A stretch of 64,000 nucleotides of DNA from Azonexus sp. (GCF_030824335.1 NZ_JAVBXX010000007.1:248001-312000), one strand, 5' to 3'; positions 21,858 to 32,047 are shown, counted from the stretch's first letter. Notes: generated by a model not told the origin, from the sequence alone. Translations and numbers: made by a program.

Positions 21858-23312
21858 TTATCGCCGCCAAAAGGCCGGCGTCAGGACGACGAGCAAGGTG
21901 AAAATTTCCAGTCGGCCGAGCAGCATGCCGAAGATGCAAATCCAGGTCTGGAAATCGCTGAGCACTTCGTAGGTGGTCGATGGGCCGACCTGGCCGAGTC
22001 CGGGGCCGGTATTATTGACGCTGGCGACGACGGCGGTAAAGGCCGTGGTTATCTCCAGGCCGCTGAAGGCCATCAGCAAAGTCAGCGAGACGATGCTGAC
22101 CATGTACATGAAGCCAAAAGCCAGCACGGCGAACAGAATCGATACCGGGGCCGTCTGGCCACCGATGCGCACGTTGTATACCGCGCGCGGATGGATGGCC
22201 AGCACGATTTCGCGATATACCTGCTTGTAGAGTAGTAGCGCGCGCACCATCTTGATGCCGCCGCCGGTCGATCCTGCACTGGTGACAAAACTGCTGAGAA
22301 ACAGCATCCAGAGTGGGGCAAAGATCGGCCAGAGCGCATAGTCGACGCTGGCATAACCGGTGGTTGTGGCGATCGATATGACATTGAACGTAGCGTGCCG
22401 CAAGGCTGTGCCGAACTCATCGTAAACATCGTTGCGCCAGATGAAAATGGCGATAACGAATACCGAACCGAGGCAGATGGCGAGGAACCAGCGAGCTTCC
22501 GGGTCATCGATATAGGGCCGTATGGAGCGTTGGTTGATGGTCAGGAAAAGCGTGCCGAAATTCATCCCGGCGATCAGCATGAAAATGATCGCAACCATTT
22601 CGATAGCCGGCGAATCGAAATAGCCGAAACTGGCATCGTGCGTTGAAAAACCGCCCAGACCCATGGTCGAGAATCCGTGACAAAAGGCGTCGAACCAGTT
22701 CATCCCGGCTTGCTGGTAGCTGACGATGCAGGCCGCCGATACCAGAACATAAACGAGCCACAGGCCTTTTGCCGTTTCGGCGATGCGCGGCGTCATCTTG
22801 GTGTCCTTCATCGGGCCGGGGGTTTCCGCCTTGAACATCTGTCGACCACCGATGCCCAGCAAGGGCAGGATGGCGATGGCCAGCACGATCAGGCCCATGC
22901 CGCCGACCCAGACCAGCTGGTGGCGCCATAGATTGATCGACATGGGCAACTGGTCCAGTCCGGAAAATACGGTGGAACCAGTCGTGGTCAGGCCCGACAT
23001 GGCTTCGAAATAGGCATCGGTCGGACTGGCTCCCAGATACAGCATGAACGGTAGCGCAGCAAACATGGGCAGCACGGTCCATACCAGGACGACCATCAGG
23101 AAGCCATCGCGTACGTTGAGTTCGCGCTGGGTATGCCGGAAGCGATACCACAACCAAAGCCCGCATAGCATGGTCAGAACAAAGACTTCGTCATAAATAG
23201 TCTGGGCACCATCGTCGACCACGTAAGACAGGGTCAGCGGCACCAGCATGGTCAGCCCGAACAGCATGATGATCATGCCAAGCGCCCGAAAAACGGGAGA
23301 GAAACGATTCAT
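21858..23312 (-). CDS. trkH: TrkH-type potassium uptake membrane protein
   Basis: The 484-residue integral membrane protein has the four-repeat TrkH/KtrB fold. The filter-loop motifs are visible in order: LTTTGST, STMGLGGFST, ATTTGYASVD and NNTGPGLG. It forms the K+ path of the Trk system at the inner membrane, normally with a cytoplasmic TrkA that is not in this window. It lies 14 bases downstream of kdpE on the same strand, so the KdpDE-type pair may control it. The start ATG at 23312 directly precedes hydrophobic segment one. Confidence 0.94.
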   Translation of the reverse strand: MNRFSPVFRALGMIIMLFGLTMLVPLTLSYVVDDGAQTIYDEVFVLTMLCGLWLWYRFRHTQRELNVRDGFLMVVLVWTVLPMFAALPFMLYLGASPTDAYFEAMSGLTTTGSTVFSGLDQLPMSINLWRHQLVWVGGMGLIVLAIAILPLLGIGGRQMFKAETPGPMKDTKMTPRIAETAKGLWLVYVLVSAACIVSYQQAGMNWFDAFCHGFSTMGLGGFSTHDASFGYFDSPAIEMVAIIFMLIAGMNFGTLFLTINQRSIRPYIDDPEARWFLAICLGSVFVIAIFIWRNDVYDEFGTALRHATFNVISIATTTGYASVDYALWPIFAPLWMLFLSSFVTSAGSTGGGIKMVRALLLYKQVYREIVLAIHPRAVYNVRIGGQTAPVSILFAVLAFGFMYMVSIVSLTLLMAFSGLEITTAFTAVVASVNNTGPGLGQVGPSTTYEVLSDFQTWICIFGMLLGRLEIFTLLVVLTPAFWRR

Positions 23313-23326
23313 GGTAATTATTCTGG

Positions 23327-24028
23327 TTAATTCTGGAAGCGGTAGCCGACGCCGGTTTCCGTCAGGAAATACACCGGTTGCGTCGGATCGTTTTCGAGTT
23401 TTTGTCGCAGGTGGCCGACATAGACGCGCAGGTAGTGGCTGCTATCGACATAAGACGGTCCCCAGACTTCGCGCAGCAGGGTGCGTTGCGTCATGACCTT
23501 GCCGGGCTGACTGATCAGCAGGCTGAGCAGGCGGTATTCGATGGGTGTCAGGTGAACCTCCTGACCATTGCGCAAAACTTGCCGGCGCGACAGGTCGACC
23601 GCAATATTGCCGAATTCGATCAAGGGGTTGTCGTCGCCGCTGCGTTGCCGGCGGCGCAGCAGGGCGCGGACGCGGGCGCGCAATTCGCCGACGCCGAAGG
23701 GCTTGGTCAGGTAATCGTCGGCACCGGCATCGAGCGCTGCGATCTTGTCGGCTTCCTGCAGGCGGGCGGAAAGAATCAGTACCGGCATGTCCGACCAGGT
23801 GCGCAGATTGCGGATCAGGTCGATCCCGTCACCATCTGGCAGGCCGAGATCGACGATCGCCAGATCGGTTTTCCGGGCGCCGGCTTCACTCAGCCCGCCA
23901 GCGACGCTATCGGTTTCGACGACCCGGCAGCCTTCTTCCTCGACGGCGGCTTTGACAAAACGTCGGATGGTCTTTTCATCCTCGACCAACAGGACAACGG
24001 GCATTTCCGTGGGGGTTTCCGGAATCAT
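23327..24028 (-). CDS. kdpE: KdpE-type response regulator
   Basis: The 233-residue OmpR-class regulator has a receiver domain (phospho-acceptor Asp60 in AIVDLGLPDGDG, Lys109 in LTKPFG) and a C-terminal winged helix (about 135-230, with HLTPIEYRLLSLL and the SSHYLRVYVGHLRQKLE recognition region). Sequence style is that of KdpE, the K+-limitation regulator. It overlaps the kinase gene by four bases and is followed closely by trkH. No kdpFABC genes are present, so trkH is the likely nearby target. Confidence 0.9.
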   Translation of the reverse strand: MIPETPTEMPVVLLVEDEKTIRRFVKAAVEEEGCRVVETDSVAGGLSEAGARKTDLAIVDLGLPDGDGIDLIRNLRTWSDMPVLILSARLQEADKIAALDAGADDYLTKPFGVGELRARVRALLRRRQRSGDDNPLIEFGNIAVDLSRRQVLRNGQEVHLTPIEYRLLSLLISQPGKVMTQRTLLREVWGPSYVDSSHYLRVYVGHLRQKLENDPTQPVYFLTETGVGYRFQN

Positions 24029-25641
24029 TGAATTTCGGCCTCAAGTTCTGGCGGAGTGCCGGCAGGCAAGGTGAAACGGAGGCAGGCTCCGTGTCCGGCC
24101 GACGGATTTGGGGGGGGGGCTGTTTTTGCGACTTGTATCGTGCCGCCATGGGCTTCGACGATACTGCGGCAGATCGCCAGGCCGATGCCGCTACCAGCGG
24201 GCTTGGCTGATTTTCTGGCGGATAGACCGGCTGTTGTAGCATCCCCGCGCACGAATAGATCGAAAATAATCTCCTGCTCGTGTTCGGCAAATCCCTGGCC
24301 ACTGTCGCAGACGTCGATTTCGACAAAATCCCCGGCCTGGCGGGCAGTAATCAGCACCGGGCTACCGGCTGGCGCGTACTTGGCGGCATTGTCGAGCAAG
24401 TTGCAAAAAACCCGTTCGATCAGCACGGCATCGAATTCGAGTAAAGGCAGGTCGTCGGGCAGGGCGACGCGCACGGGATGCTCAGCCAGCGCCGCGCCCA
24501 GCAATTTGATACTGGAGCCGATGACTTCTTCCAGTGGCTGCCATTCGCGGCGCAGGCTGATCCGGCCGGCATTCAGGCGCGCCATGTCGAGCAGGTTGCC
24601 GACCAGCCCGGCCAGACGCAGTGCTTGTTCGTGCATGGCCTGGGCCGTATCCAGCGCGACTTGCGGCAAGGGCGGCTTGATCAGGAAGAGGGATTCGGCC
24701 AGCCCGCCGAGCGCCGTCAATGGCGTTCTCAGGTCATGCGACAGCGCGGACAGGATGGAACTGCGCAGGCGTTCGGTGACCATGTCGAGCTGGGTGCGCT
24801 GGGCCACGTCGACGTAATGCAGGCGTTCGACCGCGATGGCAATCAGCGCAGCCAGCGCCTCCAGCAAAGCAATATTTTCCGGCTTGCGAGCAGCTTCAGG
24901 CAGCGCCAGGGCGAGGACGCCGCGCACTCGCATCGGCGCGCAGAGCGGCAGGTACAAAGTGGCATAGGCCGCTCGCCCGGCCTGGTCTTCGATGGTGCGG
25001 CGCGACGCTCTCGCCCGTTCAACCAATACCGGATCAGTTCGCAGGACTGCTTCATGGATGGTTTGGGCCGACTTGATGGGCAATTCAACGGGTAATTCGC
25101 CTGTGGCAGACGTGTCATCGCAGAGCATCAGATGGGCGGCCATACCGAACTGGTGGTGCACAAAAGCATTGGCAATTCCGGCGACCTGTTCAATGGCGAG
25201 TGCCCCGGCCAGTTGGCCGGCGGTTTGATAAAGCGCATGCGTCCGCTCTTCGCGAATTTCAGCTTCCCGTGCCTTCTGCTTCAGACCCGCCGCGAGGTGG
25301 GTTGTGATCAAGGCTGTGGCGAGCATCACCACAAAGGTGATCAGGTACTGCAGATTGCTGACGGCCAGCGAAAAATGGGGGGGCACGAAGAACACATCGA
25401 ACAGGACGACGCTGAGCAATGAGGCGAGGATGGCGGCCTGACGTCCGAGACTGACGGCAACCAGCAACACGGTGAGCAGGAAAAGCATGACCATGTTGGC
25501 CAAGTCGAGCACGCCGCGCAGCGGTGCCGCGAGGAGCGTCGTGCCGGCGCACGCCAGTACGGCGAGGATTAACCGCTGGCCGAGCGTGTAACGATCTTCG
25601 CTATCCAGCGCTTTCCTGCTTTCCAGCTTTTCCCTGTTCAT
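24025..25641 (-). CDS. kdpD: KdpD-like sensor kinase lacking the N-terminal KdpD/Usp region
   Basis: The 538-residue protein begins directly with the KdpD membrane module (four spans of the DUF4118 type, about residues 25-120, including VLLVAVSLGRQAAILASLLS). A GAF-like domain (about 140-270), a HisKA domain with His302 in LSALSHDLRTPL, and an ATPase domain follow. E. coli KdpD is about 894 residues; the missing part is the N-terminal KdpD and universal-stress domains. No remnant of these is seen upstream, so this looks like a naturally short form. It overlaps kdpE by four bases. Confidence 0.88.
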   Translation of the reverse strand: MNREKLESRKALDSEDRYTLGQRLILAVLACAGTTLLAAPLRGVLDLANMVMLFLLTVLLVAVSLGRQAAILASLLSVVLFDVFFVPPHFSLAVSNLQYLITFVVMLATALITTHLAAGLKQKAREAEIREERTHALYQTAGQLAGALAIEQVAGIANAFVHHQFGMAAHLMLCDDTSATGELPVELPIKSAQTIHEAVLRTDPVLVERARASRRTIEDQAGRAAYATLYLPLCAPMRVRGVLALALPEAARKPENIALLEALAALIAIAVERLHYVDVAQRTQLDMVTERLRSSILSALSHDLRTPLTALGGLAESLFLIKPPLPQVALDTAQAMHEQALRLAGLVGNLLDMARLNAGRISLRREWQPLEEVIGSSIKLLGAALAEHPVRVALPDDLPLLEFDAVLIERVFCNLLDNAAKYAPAGSPVLITARQAGDFVEIDVCDSGQGFAEHEQEIIFDLFVRGDATTAGLSARKSAKPAGSGIGLAICRSIVEAHGGTIQVAKTAPPPNPSAGHGACLRFTLPAGTPPELEAEIQ

Positions 25642-25750
25642 CGCCCGGCTCCGGTGGGGTGCAATGCATTATTGCTGCGCATTGTGGCAAGCCGAAGATA
25701 AAAATAGTGTAAAAATCGGGCGGCAAAGGCGATGCCAGCAGGGCTGGGGA

Positions 25751-27487
25751 TCAGATTTCCTGCTGCGGCCCTGATGCCGCCGCGCCGGAAAGTGTCTCGA
25801 AAGCGTCGTTCACCGCAAGAAAGACCTGCCCGGAGAGCGCGGGCCACAGCGGCGAACGGCTCAGCCGATCCTGCACCGGCCCCTTGATTTCGGCCAGATG
25901 CAGGCGCCGGCCACGTTCGGCAAAATCGCGATTGATATCGCTTAGGACCTCCATGGCCGTCGCATCGACGCGATTGACCGCGCTCATGATCAGTACCACG
26001 TCGCGGATTTCCTCGGACTTGTCGCCCGATTTATCGAGTTCGGCGGCCAGGCGGGTTTCGACGGCATTCAGATTGCCAAAAAACAGACTTTCGTCGATAC
26101 GCAGAAAAAGTACGCCGGGTATCGTCTCAACCGCATGGCGTTCGACATTGCGGAAGTGCTCGCTGTGCGGAATCCGGCCGAGGACGGCAATGTGCGGCGT
26201 GCTGGCGCGATAGAGCAAGGTCGCCAGCGAAAACAAGATGCCCAGTGCGATGCCCGCTTCCAGCCCGAGTGCGCAGACGCCGGCCGCTGCACCCAGCGCG
26301 GCCAGGCCATCGGCCCGGTCGTAATCCCAGGTTTGGCGCAAGGCGCGCAGGTCGATCATGCTGATCGCGGCAACGATGATGCTGGCGGCCAGAACGGCCA
26401 GCGGCAAGCGGGCAAACAGCGGTGCGGCACCGGCCACCACGGCCAGCATGGCAAAAGCCGAAACGATGCTGGCCAGCGGCGTTTGTGCCCCGGCGGCGAC
26501 GTTGACCGCAGAACGCGAGACCCCGCCACCAACCGGCATGCCGCCATAAAAGGCAGCGACAATATTGGCGCTGCCCAAACCCAGCAGTTCGGCATTGGCA
26601 TCGATCCGTTCGCGACGCTTGATGGCCAGTGCCTGGGCCATCGAAATATTCTGCACCATGCCGATCAGCGCCATCAGCAGAATGGGGACAACCAGCAGTT
26701 TCAGTTCGGCCAAACCGGGCAGGAAAAGCTGAAAACCGGGCAGGCCTTCGGCAATGCGGCCGACCACGGCTACGCCGTAGCGGCTGTCGAGTTGCCAGCC
26801 GATGACTGCCAGCGTGCCACCAAGGACGACAAAGAGCGGCATCAGGCGCACGATGAATGCGGTCGACGTGGTCGACAGGCCGATTTTGCCGAGCAGACTG
26901 GCCATGCCCCAGCGGGCAAAAGCCAGCAGGACGATGGCTGCGAAGCCGATGGCTGTACTCGCGTCGATGCGGGTTTCTGTCAATAACGCACCAGCCAGAT
27001 GCCAGGCATCCGTACTGCCGCTCGTCAAGCCAAACAAGTGCTTCAACTGGCTGAACACGATCAACACTGCCGAGCCGGAAATGAAGCCACTGATCACCGG
27101 CCGGCTGAGCAACTGGGCGAGAAACCCCAGGCGTAGCAGGCCGCCGGCCAGCAATAGCAACCCCGAACCCAGCGCCAGCGTGGCGGCCAGGACAAGGTAT
27201 TCGGCCGAGCCCGGCGGCGCCAACGGGGTGAGCACCGAGAAAGTCATGATCGCGGTGATCGCCACCGGGCCGACCGCCTGCACCATGCTGCTGCCGAACA
27301 AGGCATAGGCAATGACGGGAAAAATGCTGATATACAGACCGGTTTGCGGCGGCAAACCGGCCAGCAGCGCGTAGGCAAGACTTTGTGGAATGACCAGGAT
27401 GGTCACGATGATTCCGGCCAGCACATCGCTGCCCAGGTGCTGGCGCGGGTAGGGTGAAGCCCAGTGGGGCAGCAGGCGGCACATCAT
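25751..27487 (-). CDS. SulP/SLC26-family anion transporter with STAS domain
   Basis: The 578-residue protein has the SulP membrane domain (about residues 15-400; SDVLAGIIVTILVIPQSLAYALLAG is the SulP signature region) and a C-terminal STAS domain (about 435-560; ILRIDESLFFGNLNAVE and the MSAVNRVDATAMEVL switch-like helix). Members carry sulfate, bicarbonate or other anions by proton or sodium symport. The substrate cannot be assigned. It is a single gene; an intrinsic terminator separates it from fabI upstream. Confidence 0.92.
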   Translation of the reverse strand: MMCRLLPHWASPYPRQHLGSDVLAGIIVTILVIPQSLAYALLAGLPPQTGLYISIFPVIAYALFGSSMVQAVGPVAITAIMTFSVLTPLAPPGSAEYLVLAATLALGSGLLLLAGGLLRLGFLAQLLSRPVISGFISGSAVLIVFSQLKHLFGLTSGSTDAWHLAGALLTETRIDASTAIGFAAIVLLAFARWGMASLLGKIGLSTTSTAFIVRLMPLFVVLGGTLAVIGWQLDSRYGVAVVGRIAEGLPGFQLFLPGLAELKLLVVPILLMALIGMVQNISMAQALAIKRRERIDANAELLGLGSANIVAAFYGGMPVGGGVSRSAVNVAAGAQTPLASIVSAFAMLAVVAGAAPLFARLPLAVLAASIIVAAISMIDLRALRQTWDYDRADGLAALGAAAGVCALGLEAGIALGILFSLATLLYRASTPHIAVLGRIPHSEHFRNVERHAVETIPGVLFLRIDESLFFGNLNAVETRLAAELDKSGDKSEEIRDVVLIMSAVNRVDATAMEVLSDINRDFAERGRRLHLAEIKGPVQDRLSRSPLWPALSGQVFLAVNDAFETLSGAAASGPQQEI

Positions 27488-27546
27488 TCGTCTGGCTGGC
27501 GCGCCCGAATTCGACTCAGGCTATGTGGCAAGATAGTGGCCAAGAA

Positions 27547-27580
27547 AAACGCCGACCGGGCGATACCGGGTCGGCGTTTT
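27547..27580 (-). terminator. Intrinsic terminator downstream of fabI
   Basis: Twelve-base arms, AAAACGCCGACC and GGTCGGCGTTTT, enclose a ten-base loop. The symmetric A and T tracts would allow termination on both strands; the relevant gene is fabI, which ends at 27626. A copy of the 12-mer GCGTTGACCGCA lies in between, at 27604-27615. Confidence 0.85.
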
Positions 27581-27625
27581 GTGCTGCATTTGCGCAAATC
27601 TGGCGCGTTGACCGCAAAATTTCGA

Positions 27626-28423
27626 TCAGGCTGGCAGCGGTTCGGCGTTGCCGAGTGCAACCGTGTTCATGCCGCCGTCGACGTACATGATTTCACCGGT
27701 GATACCGCTGGCCAGATCGGACAGCATGAAGGCTGCGGCATTGCCGACTTCATCAATGGTCACATTGCGGCGCAGCGGCGCATGGTGCGAGTTGTACGAC
27801 AACAGTTTGCCGAAATTGCCGATACCGGAAGCCGCCAGCGTCTTGATCGGACCGGCCGAAATGGCGTTGGCGCGGATGCCTTCAGGGCCGAGGCAGAATG
27901 CCAGGTAGCGGGTGGCCGCTTCCAGGCTGGCCTTGGCCAGGCCCATCGTGTTGTAGTTCGGCATCGTGCGTTCGGCACCGAGGTAGGACAGGGCGAGCGC
28001 AGCGCTCTTGCGTCCCTGCATCATCGGCCGGGCGGCCTTGACTAGCGCCGGGTAGCTGTACGACGAAATTTCGTGGGCGATGCGGAAGGCATCGCGCGAG
28101 ATGCCGTCGAGGAAATCGCCCTCAATGGCTTCGGTCGGTGCGTAGGCAATGGAATGCATCAAGCCGTCGAGGCCATCCCAGTGCTTGCCGAGTTCGACGA
28201 ACACATTGGTGATTTGTTCGTCGCTGGCGACATCCAGCGGAATGGTGATGTCGCTGCCAAACTCGGCGGCAAACTTCTTGATGCGGTCTACAAAACGCTC
28301 GTTCTGGTAAGTAAAAGCCAGTTGAGCGCCTTCGCGATGGCAAGCCTTGGCGATGCCATAGGCGATGGAATGCTTGGACAGCAGACCGGTGATCAGAATT
28401 TTCTTGTCGGCGAGAAAGCCCAT
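27626..28423 (-). CDS. fabI: Enoyl-[acyl-carrier-protein] reductase (NADH)
   Basis: The 265-residue cytoplasmic short-chain dehydrogenase-like enzyme catalyses the last step of each fatty-acid elongation cycle. It shows the FabI nucleotide loop ([20 protein letters not shown]) and the catalytic Tyr-Lys pair in [20 protein letters not shown]. It is monocistronic with its own terminator. This is the standard target class for triclosan-type inhibitors; no substitution around the active site stands out. Confidence 0.97.
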   Translation of the reverse strand: MGFLADKKILITGLLSKHSIAYGIAKACHREGAQLAFTYQNERFVDRIKKFAAEFGSDITIPLDVASDEQITNVFVELGKHWDGLDGLMHSIAYAPTEAIEGDFLDGISRDAFRIAHEISSYSYPALVKAARPMMQGRKSAALALSYLGAERTMPNYNTMGLAKASLEAATRYLAFCLGPEGIRANAISAGPIKTLAASGIGNFGKLLSYNSHHAPLRRNVTIDEVGNAAAFMLSDLASGITGEIMYVDGGMNTVALGNAEPLPA

Positions 28424-28501
28424 GTGTTGTTCTCCCTGAGGGGTTTAGCCGCGAGATTATAAACCGAGAAAGTGCCGTTCGCTGCGTTGCATCAATCCGG
28501 T

Positions 28502-30148
28502 TTACATATTCGGATAGGTTGGCCCTTCGCCGCCCTGCGGTACGACCCAGTTGATATTCTGGCGCGGGTCCTTGATGTCGCAGGTCTTGCAATGCACGCA
28601 GTTCTGCGCGTTGATTTGCAGCCGGGGATTGTTGCCGGCTTCGTCGCGCAGGATTTCATAAACGCCGGCCGGGCAGTAACGTTGTTCCGGTGCGTCGTAC
28701 ACAGCCAGGTTCACATTGATCGGCAGCGTCGCATCGCGCAATTGCAGATGGCAGGGCTGGTCTTCTTCGTGATTGGTGCTGGACAGGAATACCGACGACA
28801 GGCGGTCGAAGGTGATGACGCCATCCGGCTTCGGATAGTGGATCGGCGCAAAATCAGCAGCCGGTTTCAGTTTGGCGTGGTCCGGCGTGCTGTGGTGCAG
28901 CGTCCACGGTGCCTTGCCGCGCAGCAGTAACTGGTCGATGCCGAACATCAGCGAACCCAGCCACAGCCCCTTGCTCATCCACGGCTTGAAATTGCGTGCT
29001 GCATGCAGCTCGTCGTACAGCCAGCTGTTGCGGAAGGCTTCCGGGTAGGCCGTCAGTTCGTCGCGTTGGCGGTTGCAGGCGAGGGAGGCAAAGCAGGCTT
29101 CGGCAGCCAGCGCACCGGTCTTGATCGCGCAGTGCGAACCCTTGATGCGGGCGGCGTTGAGATAACCGGCGTCGTCGCCGATCAGCACACCGCCGGGGAA
29201 AATGGTTTTCGGCAGCGATTGCAGACCGCCAGCGGTCAGCGCCCGGGCGCCGTAGGCCACGCGCTTGCCGCCTTCGAGAAATTTGCGGATCGCCGGATGC
29301 GTCTTGAAACGCTGGAATTCCTCGTACGGCGACAGGTGCGGATTCTCGTAGCCAAGCCCGACGACGAAGCCGACGGCGACCTGGTTGTTTTCCAGGTGGT
29401 AGAGAAAACCGCCGCCATACGTATCCGATTGCATCGGCCAGCCACCGCTATGCACGACCAAGCCCATCTGATGCTGTTCCGGCGTGATGTCCCACAATTC
29501 CTTGAGGCCGATGCCGTAGGTTTGCGGATCGGCATCCTTATTCAGGTCGAAACGCGCCATCAACTGTTTGCCAAGGTGGCCGCGACAGCCTTCGGCGAAG
29601 AAGGTGTATTTGCCGTGCAGTTCCATGCCGGGCTGGAAATTCGGGCCTTCCGAACCATCGTGCAGGCGGCCCATGTCGCCGGTGGCGACGCCCTTGACCG
29701 CACCGTTTTCATCAAACAGCACTTCGGCGCCGGCAAAACCGGGGTAAATCTCGACGCCCAGCGCTTCTGCCTGTTCACCAAGCCAGCGGCAGACGTTGCC
29801 GAGCGAGATGACGTAATTGCCTTCGTTATGGAAGCAGCCGGGGAGCAGGGCGTTGGGAATTTGCTTGGCGCCGGTTTCCGACAGGATCAGGAAGCGGTCT
29901 TCCGACACCGGGGCGTTGAGCGGTGCGCCATCCTGTTTCCAGTTGGGCAGCAGTTCGTCGAGGGCGCGCGGATCGATCACCGCGCCGGAAAGAATATGGG
30001 CGCCGATTTCGGCGCCTTTCTCGATCAGGCAGACGGCCAGTTCGCTGCCGTTTTCCGCCGCCAGTTGTTTCAGGCGGATGGCCGAAGCCAGTCCGGCCGG
30101 GCCGCCGCCGACAATGACGACGTCGAATTCCATTGATTCGCGTTCCAT
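28502..30148 (-). CDS. Electron-transfer flavoprotein-ubiquinone oxidoreductase
   Basis: The 548-residue protein passes electrons from ETF (fatty-acid and amino-acid oxidation) to ubiquinone at the inner membrane. An FAD-binding GGGPAGLASAIRLK loop opens the protein. A 4Fe-4S site is formed by the C-terminal NCVHCKTCDIKDP set with an upstream Cys in RYCPAGVYE. The ATG at 30148 has a GAGGAGACATC ribosome site; a second ATG five codons later is possible. ETF subunit genes are not in the window. It is divergent from a thioesterase gene. Confidence 0.95.
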   Translation of the reverse strand: MERESMEFDVVIVGGGPAGLASAIRLKQLAAENGSELAVCLIEKGAEIGAHILSGAVIDPRALDELLPNWKQDGAPLNAPVSEDRFLILSETGAKQIPNALLPGCFHNEGNYVISLGNVCRWLGEQAEALGVEIYPGFAGAEVLFDENGAVKGVATGDMGRLHDGSEGPNFQPGMELHGKYTFFAEGCRGHLGKQLMARFDLNKDADPQTYGIGLKELWDITPEQHQMGLVVHSGGWPMQSDTYGGGFLYHLENNQVAVGFVVGLGYENPHLSPYEEFQRFKTHPAIRKFLEGGKRVAYGARALTAGGLQSLPKTIFPGGVLIGDDAGYLNAARIKGSHCAIKTGALAAEACFASLACNRQRDELTAYPEAFRNSWLYDELHAARNFKPWMSKGLWLGSLMFGIDQLLLRGKAPWTLHHSTPDHAKLKPAADFAPIHYPKPDGVITFDRLSSVFLSSTNHEEDQPCHLQLRDATLPINVNLAVYDAPEQRYCPAGVYEILRDEAGNNPRLQINAQNCVHCKTCDIKDPRQNINWVVPQGGEGPTYPNM

Positions 30149-30233
30149 GATGTCTCCTCGCTTCGTTGTGAGCTTTTTTTCAATACGGTACAGTATGGAA
30201 ACTTATTGATCAACCCCTTTTGAATTCAACATC

Positions 30234-30644
30234 ATGGAACATAAAAAGAAGCTGATTCACGTCACCAAAATGCCCATCCGCTGGGGTGACATGGATGCCT
30301 ACGGGCACGTCAATAACACGGTTTATTTCCGCTACATGGAGCAGGCGCGGGTCGAGTGGGTCGAGGGCATGCAGGTGCCGGTCCGGCCGGGCGGCGATGG
30401 GCCGGTCATCATCAACGCCAGTTGTACTTTCCTGATCCCGATGAACTATCCGGGCACGGTCGAGGTGCGGACTTTTGTTGGCGCGATTGGCCGTTCCAGT
30501 TGCGAAACCCACGTCGAAATGCGCCTCGAAGGTGATGAGCGCATCTATGCCGAAGGGGCAGCCAAGGTGGTCTGGATGAATATGCAAACCGGCAAGTCGG
30601 TGCCTTTGCCCGATCATGTGCGGGCTTTGCTCGAAGCAGAGTAA
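30234..30644 (+). CDS. Acyl-CoA thioesterase, YbgC/4HBT family
   Basis: The 136-residue HotDog protein has the 4-hydroxybenzoyl-CoA thioesterase signature with catalytic Asp in RWGDMDAYGHVNNTVYFRY. It would hydrolyse short or aromatic acyl-CoA esters in the cytoplasm; the specific substrate is unknown. It lies 50 bases upstream of dgt on the same strand. The adjoining divergent ETF-QO gene suggests, but does not prove, a link with acyl-CoA breakdown. Confidence 0.88.
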   Translation: MEHKKKLIHVTKMPIRWGDMDAYGHVNNTVYFRYMEQARVEWVEGMQVPVRPGGDGPVIINASCTFLIPMNYPGTVEVRTFVGAIGRSSCETHVEMRLEGDERIYAEGAAKVVWMNMQTGKSVPLPDHVRALLEAE

Positions 30645-30694
30645 ACTCGCCGGCCATAGAACAAACCACGACGCCTTCGTCGGACAGGTCAAGC

Positions 30695-32047
30695 ATGGAC
30701 AAACGAAAAATCTGGGAAAAACTGCTGTCGAGTGAGCGCCTGGGCGCCGGCAAGGCGCCGGGATCAGCCGAACGCACGGCCTTCCAGCAGGATTACGACC
30801 GCATCGTCTTTACCTCGGCCTTTCGCCGGATGAAGGACAAGACGCAGGTTTTCCCGCTGTCGAAAAGCGACTATGTGCGTACCCGGCTGACCCACAGCCT
30901 TGAAGCCAGTTGCGTCGGCCGTTCGCTCGGTGCCGTGGTCGGCCGCGAGATCATCGCCCGGCACGGGCTGAAGGATGTCGAATCCGGTGATTTCGGCGCC
31001 ATCGTGGCCGCTGCCTGCCTGGCGCACGACATCGGCAATCCGCCGTTCGGCCATGCCGGTGAGGATGCGATCCGCGAATGGTTCCGCACCTCCGGTTTGC
31101 TCGACCGGCATGATTTCACGCCGGCCCAGCGCGCCGATTTCGAGCGTTACGAAGGCAATGCGCAGGGATTCCGCATCGTTTCGCGCCTGCAAAGCCCAGC
31201 CAATCCGGGCGGGCTGCAACTGACCAGCGCCGTGCTGGCCACCTTCACGAAATATCCGCGGCCGTCGCATCTGGCCAGCGAGCTTGATGGCAAGAGCGGC
31301 AAGAAATTCGGCTTTTTCCAGCAGGATCTGGACAATTTTCGGCGCGTTGCGCGGTCGACCGGCCTTGTCGAGCGAATTCCGGATACCGCGTGGCGCCGCC
31401 ATCCGCTGGCTTTTCTGGTCGAAGTGGCGGACGACACCTGCTACCTGATCGTCGATCTGGAAGACGCCGCCCGTCTCGGTTTCGTGCCTTACAAGGATGC
31501 CGAATGCCTGCTCGCCGATCTGGCCGGCAATAGCGCCAGCGGTGGCCGGCTGGATCGCCTGCACGATCCGAAGGAACGTCTGGAATACCTGCGCGCCAAG
31601 GCCATCGGGCGTTTGCTGGAAAGTGCCGCTGGCGTCTTTCTGGAAAACGAGGAAGCCATCCTCAAGGGCGAATTCGACGACGAACTGCTCGCCCAGTCGC
31701 CGGTTTCCGTCCCCTTGCAGGCGGTCCTGCATGTCGCCAAGGAAACCATCTACACGGCACGGCCGGCGCTGGAAATCGAAACCGCCGGCTTCGAAGTCCT
31801 CGGCGCCTTGCTGGCCTTGTTTACCCAGGCGGTCGAAGCCGGGGCCGGGGTTTCCGGCACCCGCTGCACGACCCGCGAAAAGATGTTGCTGAAGCTGTTG
31901 CCGACCCAGTTCCTCGGCCACAACGGCCAGCCTGACGCCGATCCCTACGTGCGTCTGCTGCAGGTTGCCGATTTCGTGGCCGGCATGACTGATTCGTACG
32001 CGGTGGACATGTATCGCAAGCTCAAGGGTTACGCCTTGCCAAGCTGA
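30695..32047 (+). CDS. dgt: dGTP triphosphohydrolase-like HD protein
   Basis: The 450-residue protein belongs to the dNTPase HD family. The metal-binding HD set is visible: His in RLTHSLEASCVGRS, the LAHDIGNPPFGHAGE block, and Asp in VADDTCYLIVDLED. These enzymes hydrolyse dGTP, or several dNTPs, to the nucleoside and triphosphate. Length and motif order are normal for the family. It shares the window with nrdAB, so both synthesis and breakdown of dNTPs are represented, but the loci are separate. Confidence 0.94.
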   Translation: MDKRKIWEKLLSSERLGAGKAPGSAERTAFQQDYDRIVFTSAFRRMKDKTQVFPLSKSDYVRTRLTHSLEASCVGRSLGAVVGREIIARHGLKDVESGDFGAIVAAACLAHDIGNPPFGHAGEDAIREWFRTSGLLDRHDFTPAQRADFERYEGNAQGFRIVSRLQSPANPGGLQLTSAVLATFTKYPRPSHLASELDGKSGKKFGFFQQDLDNFRRVARSTGLVERIPDTAWRRHPLAFLVEVADDTCYLIVDLEDAARLGFVPYKDAECLLADLAGNSASGGRLDRLHDPKERLEYLRAKAIGRLLESAAGVFLENEEAILKGEFDDELLAQSPVSVPLQAVLHVAKETIYTARPALEIETAGFEVLGALLALFTQAVEAGAGVSGTRCTTREKMLLKLLPTQFLGHNGQPDADPYVRLLQVADFVAGMTDSYAVDMYRKLKGYALPS

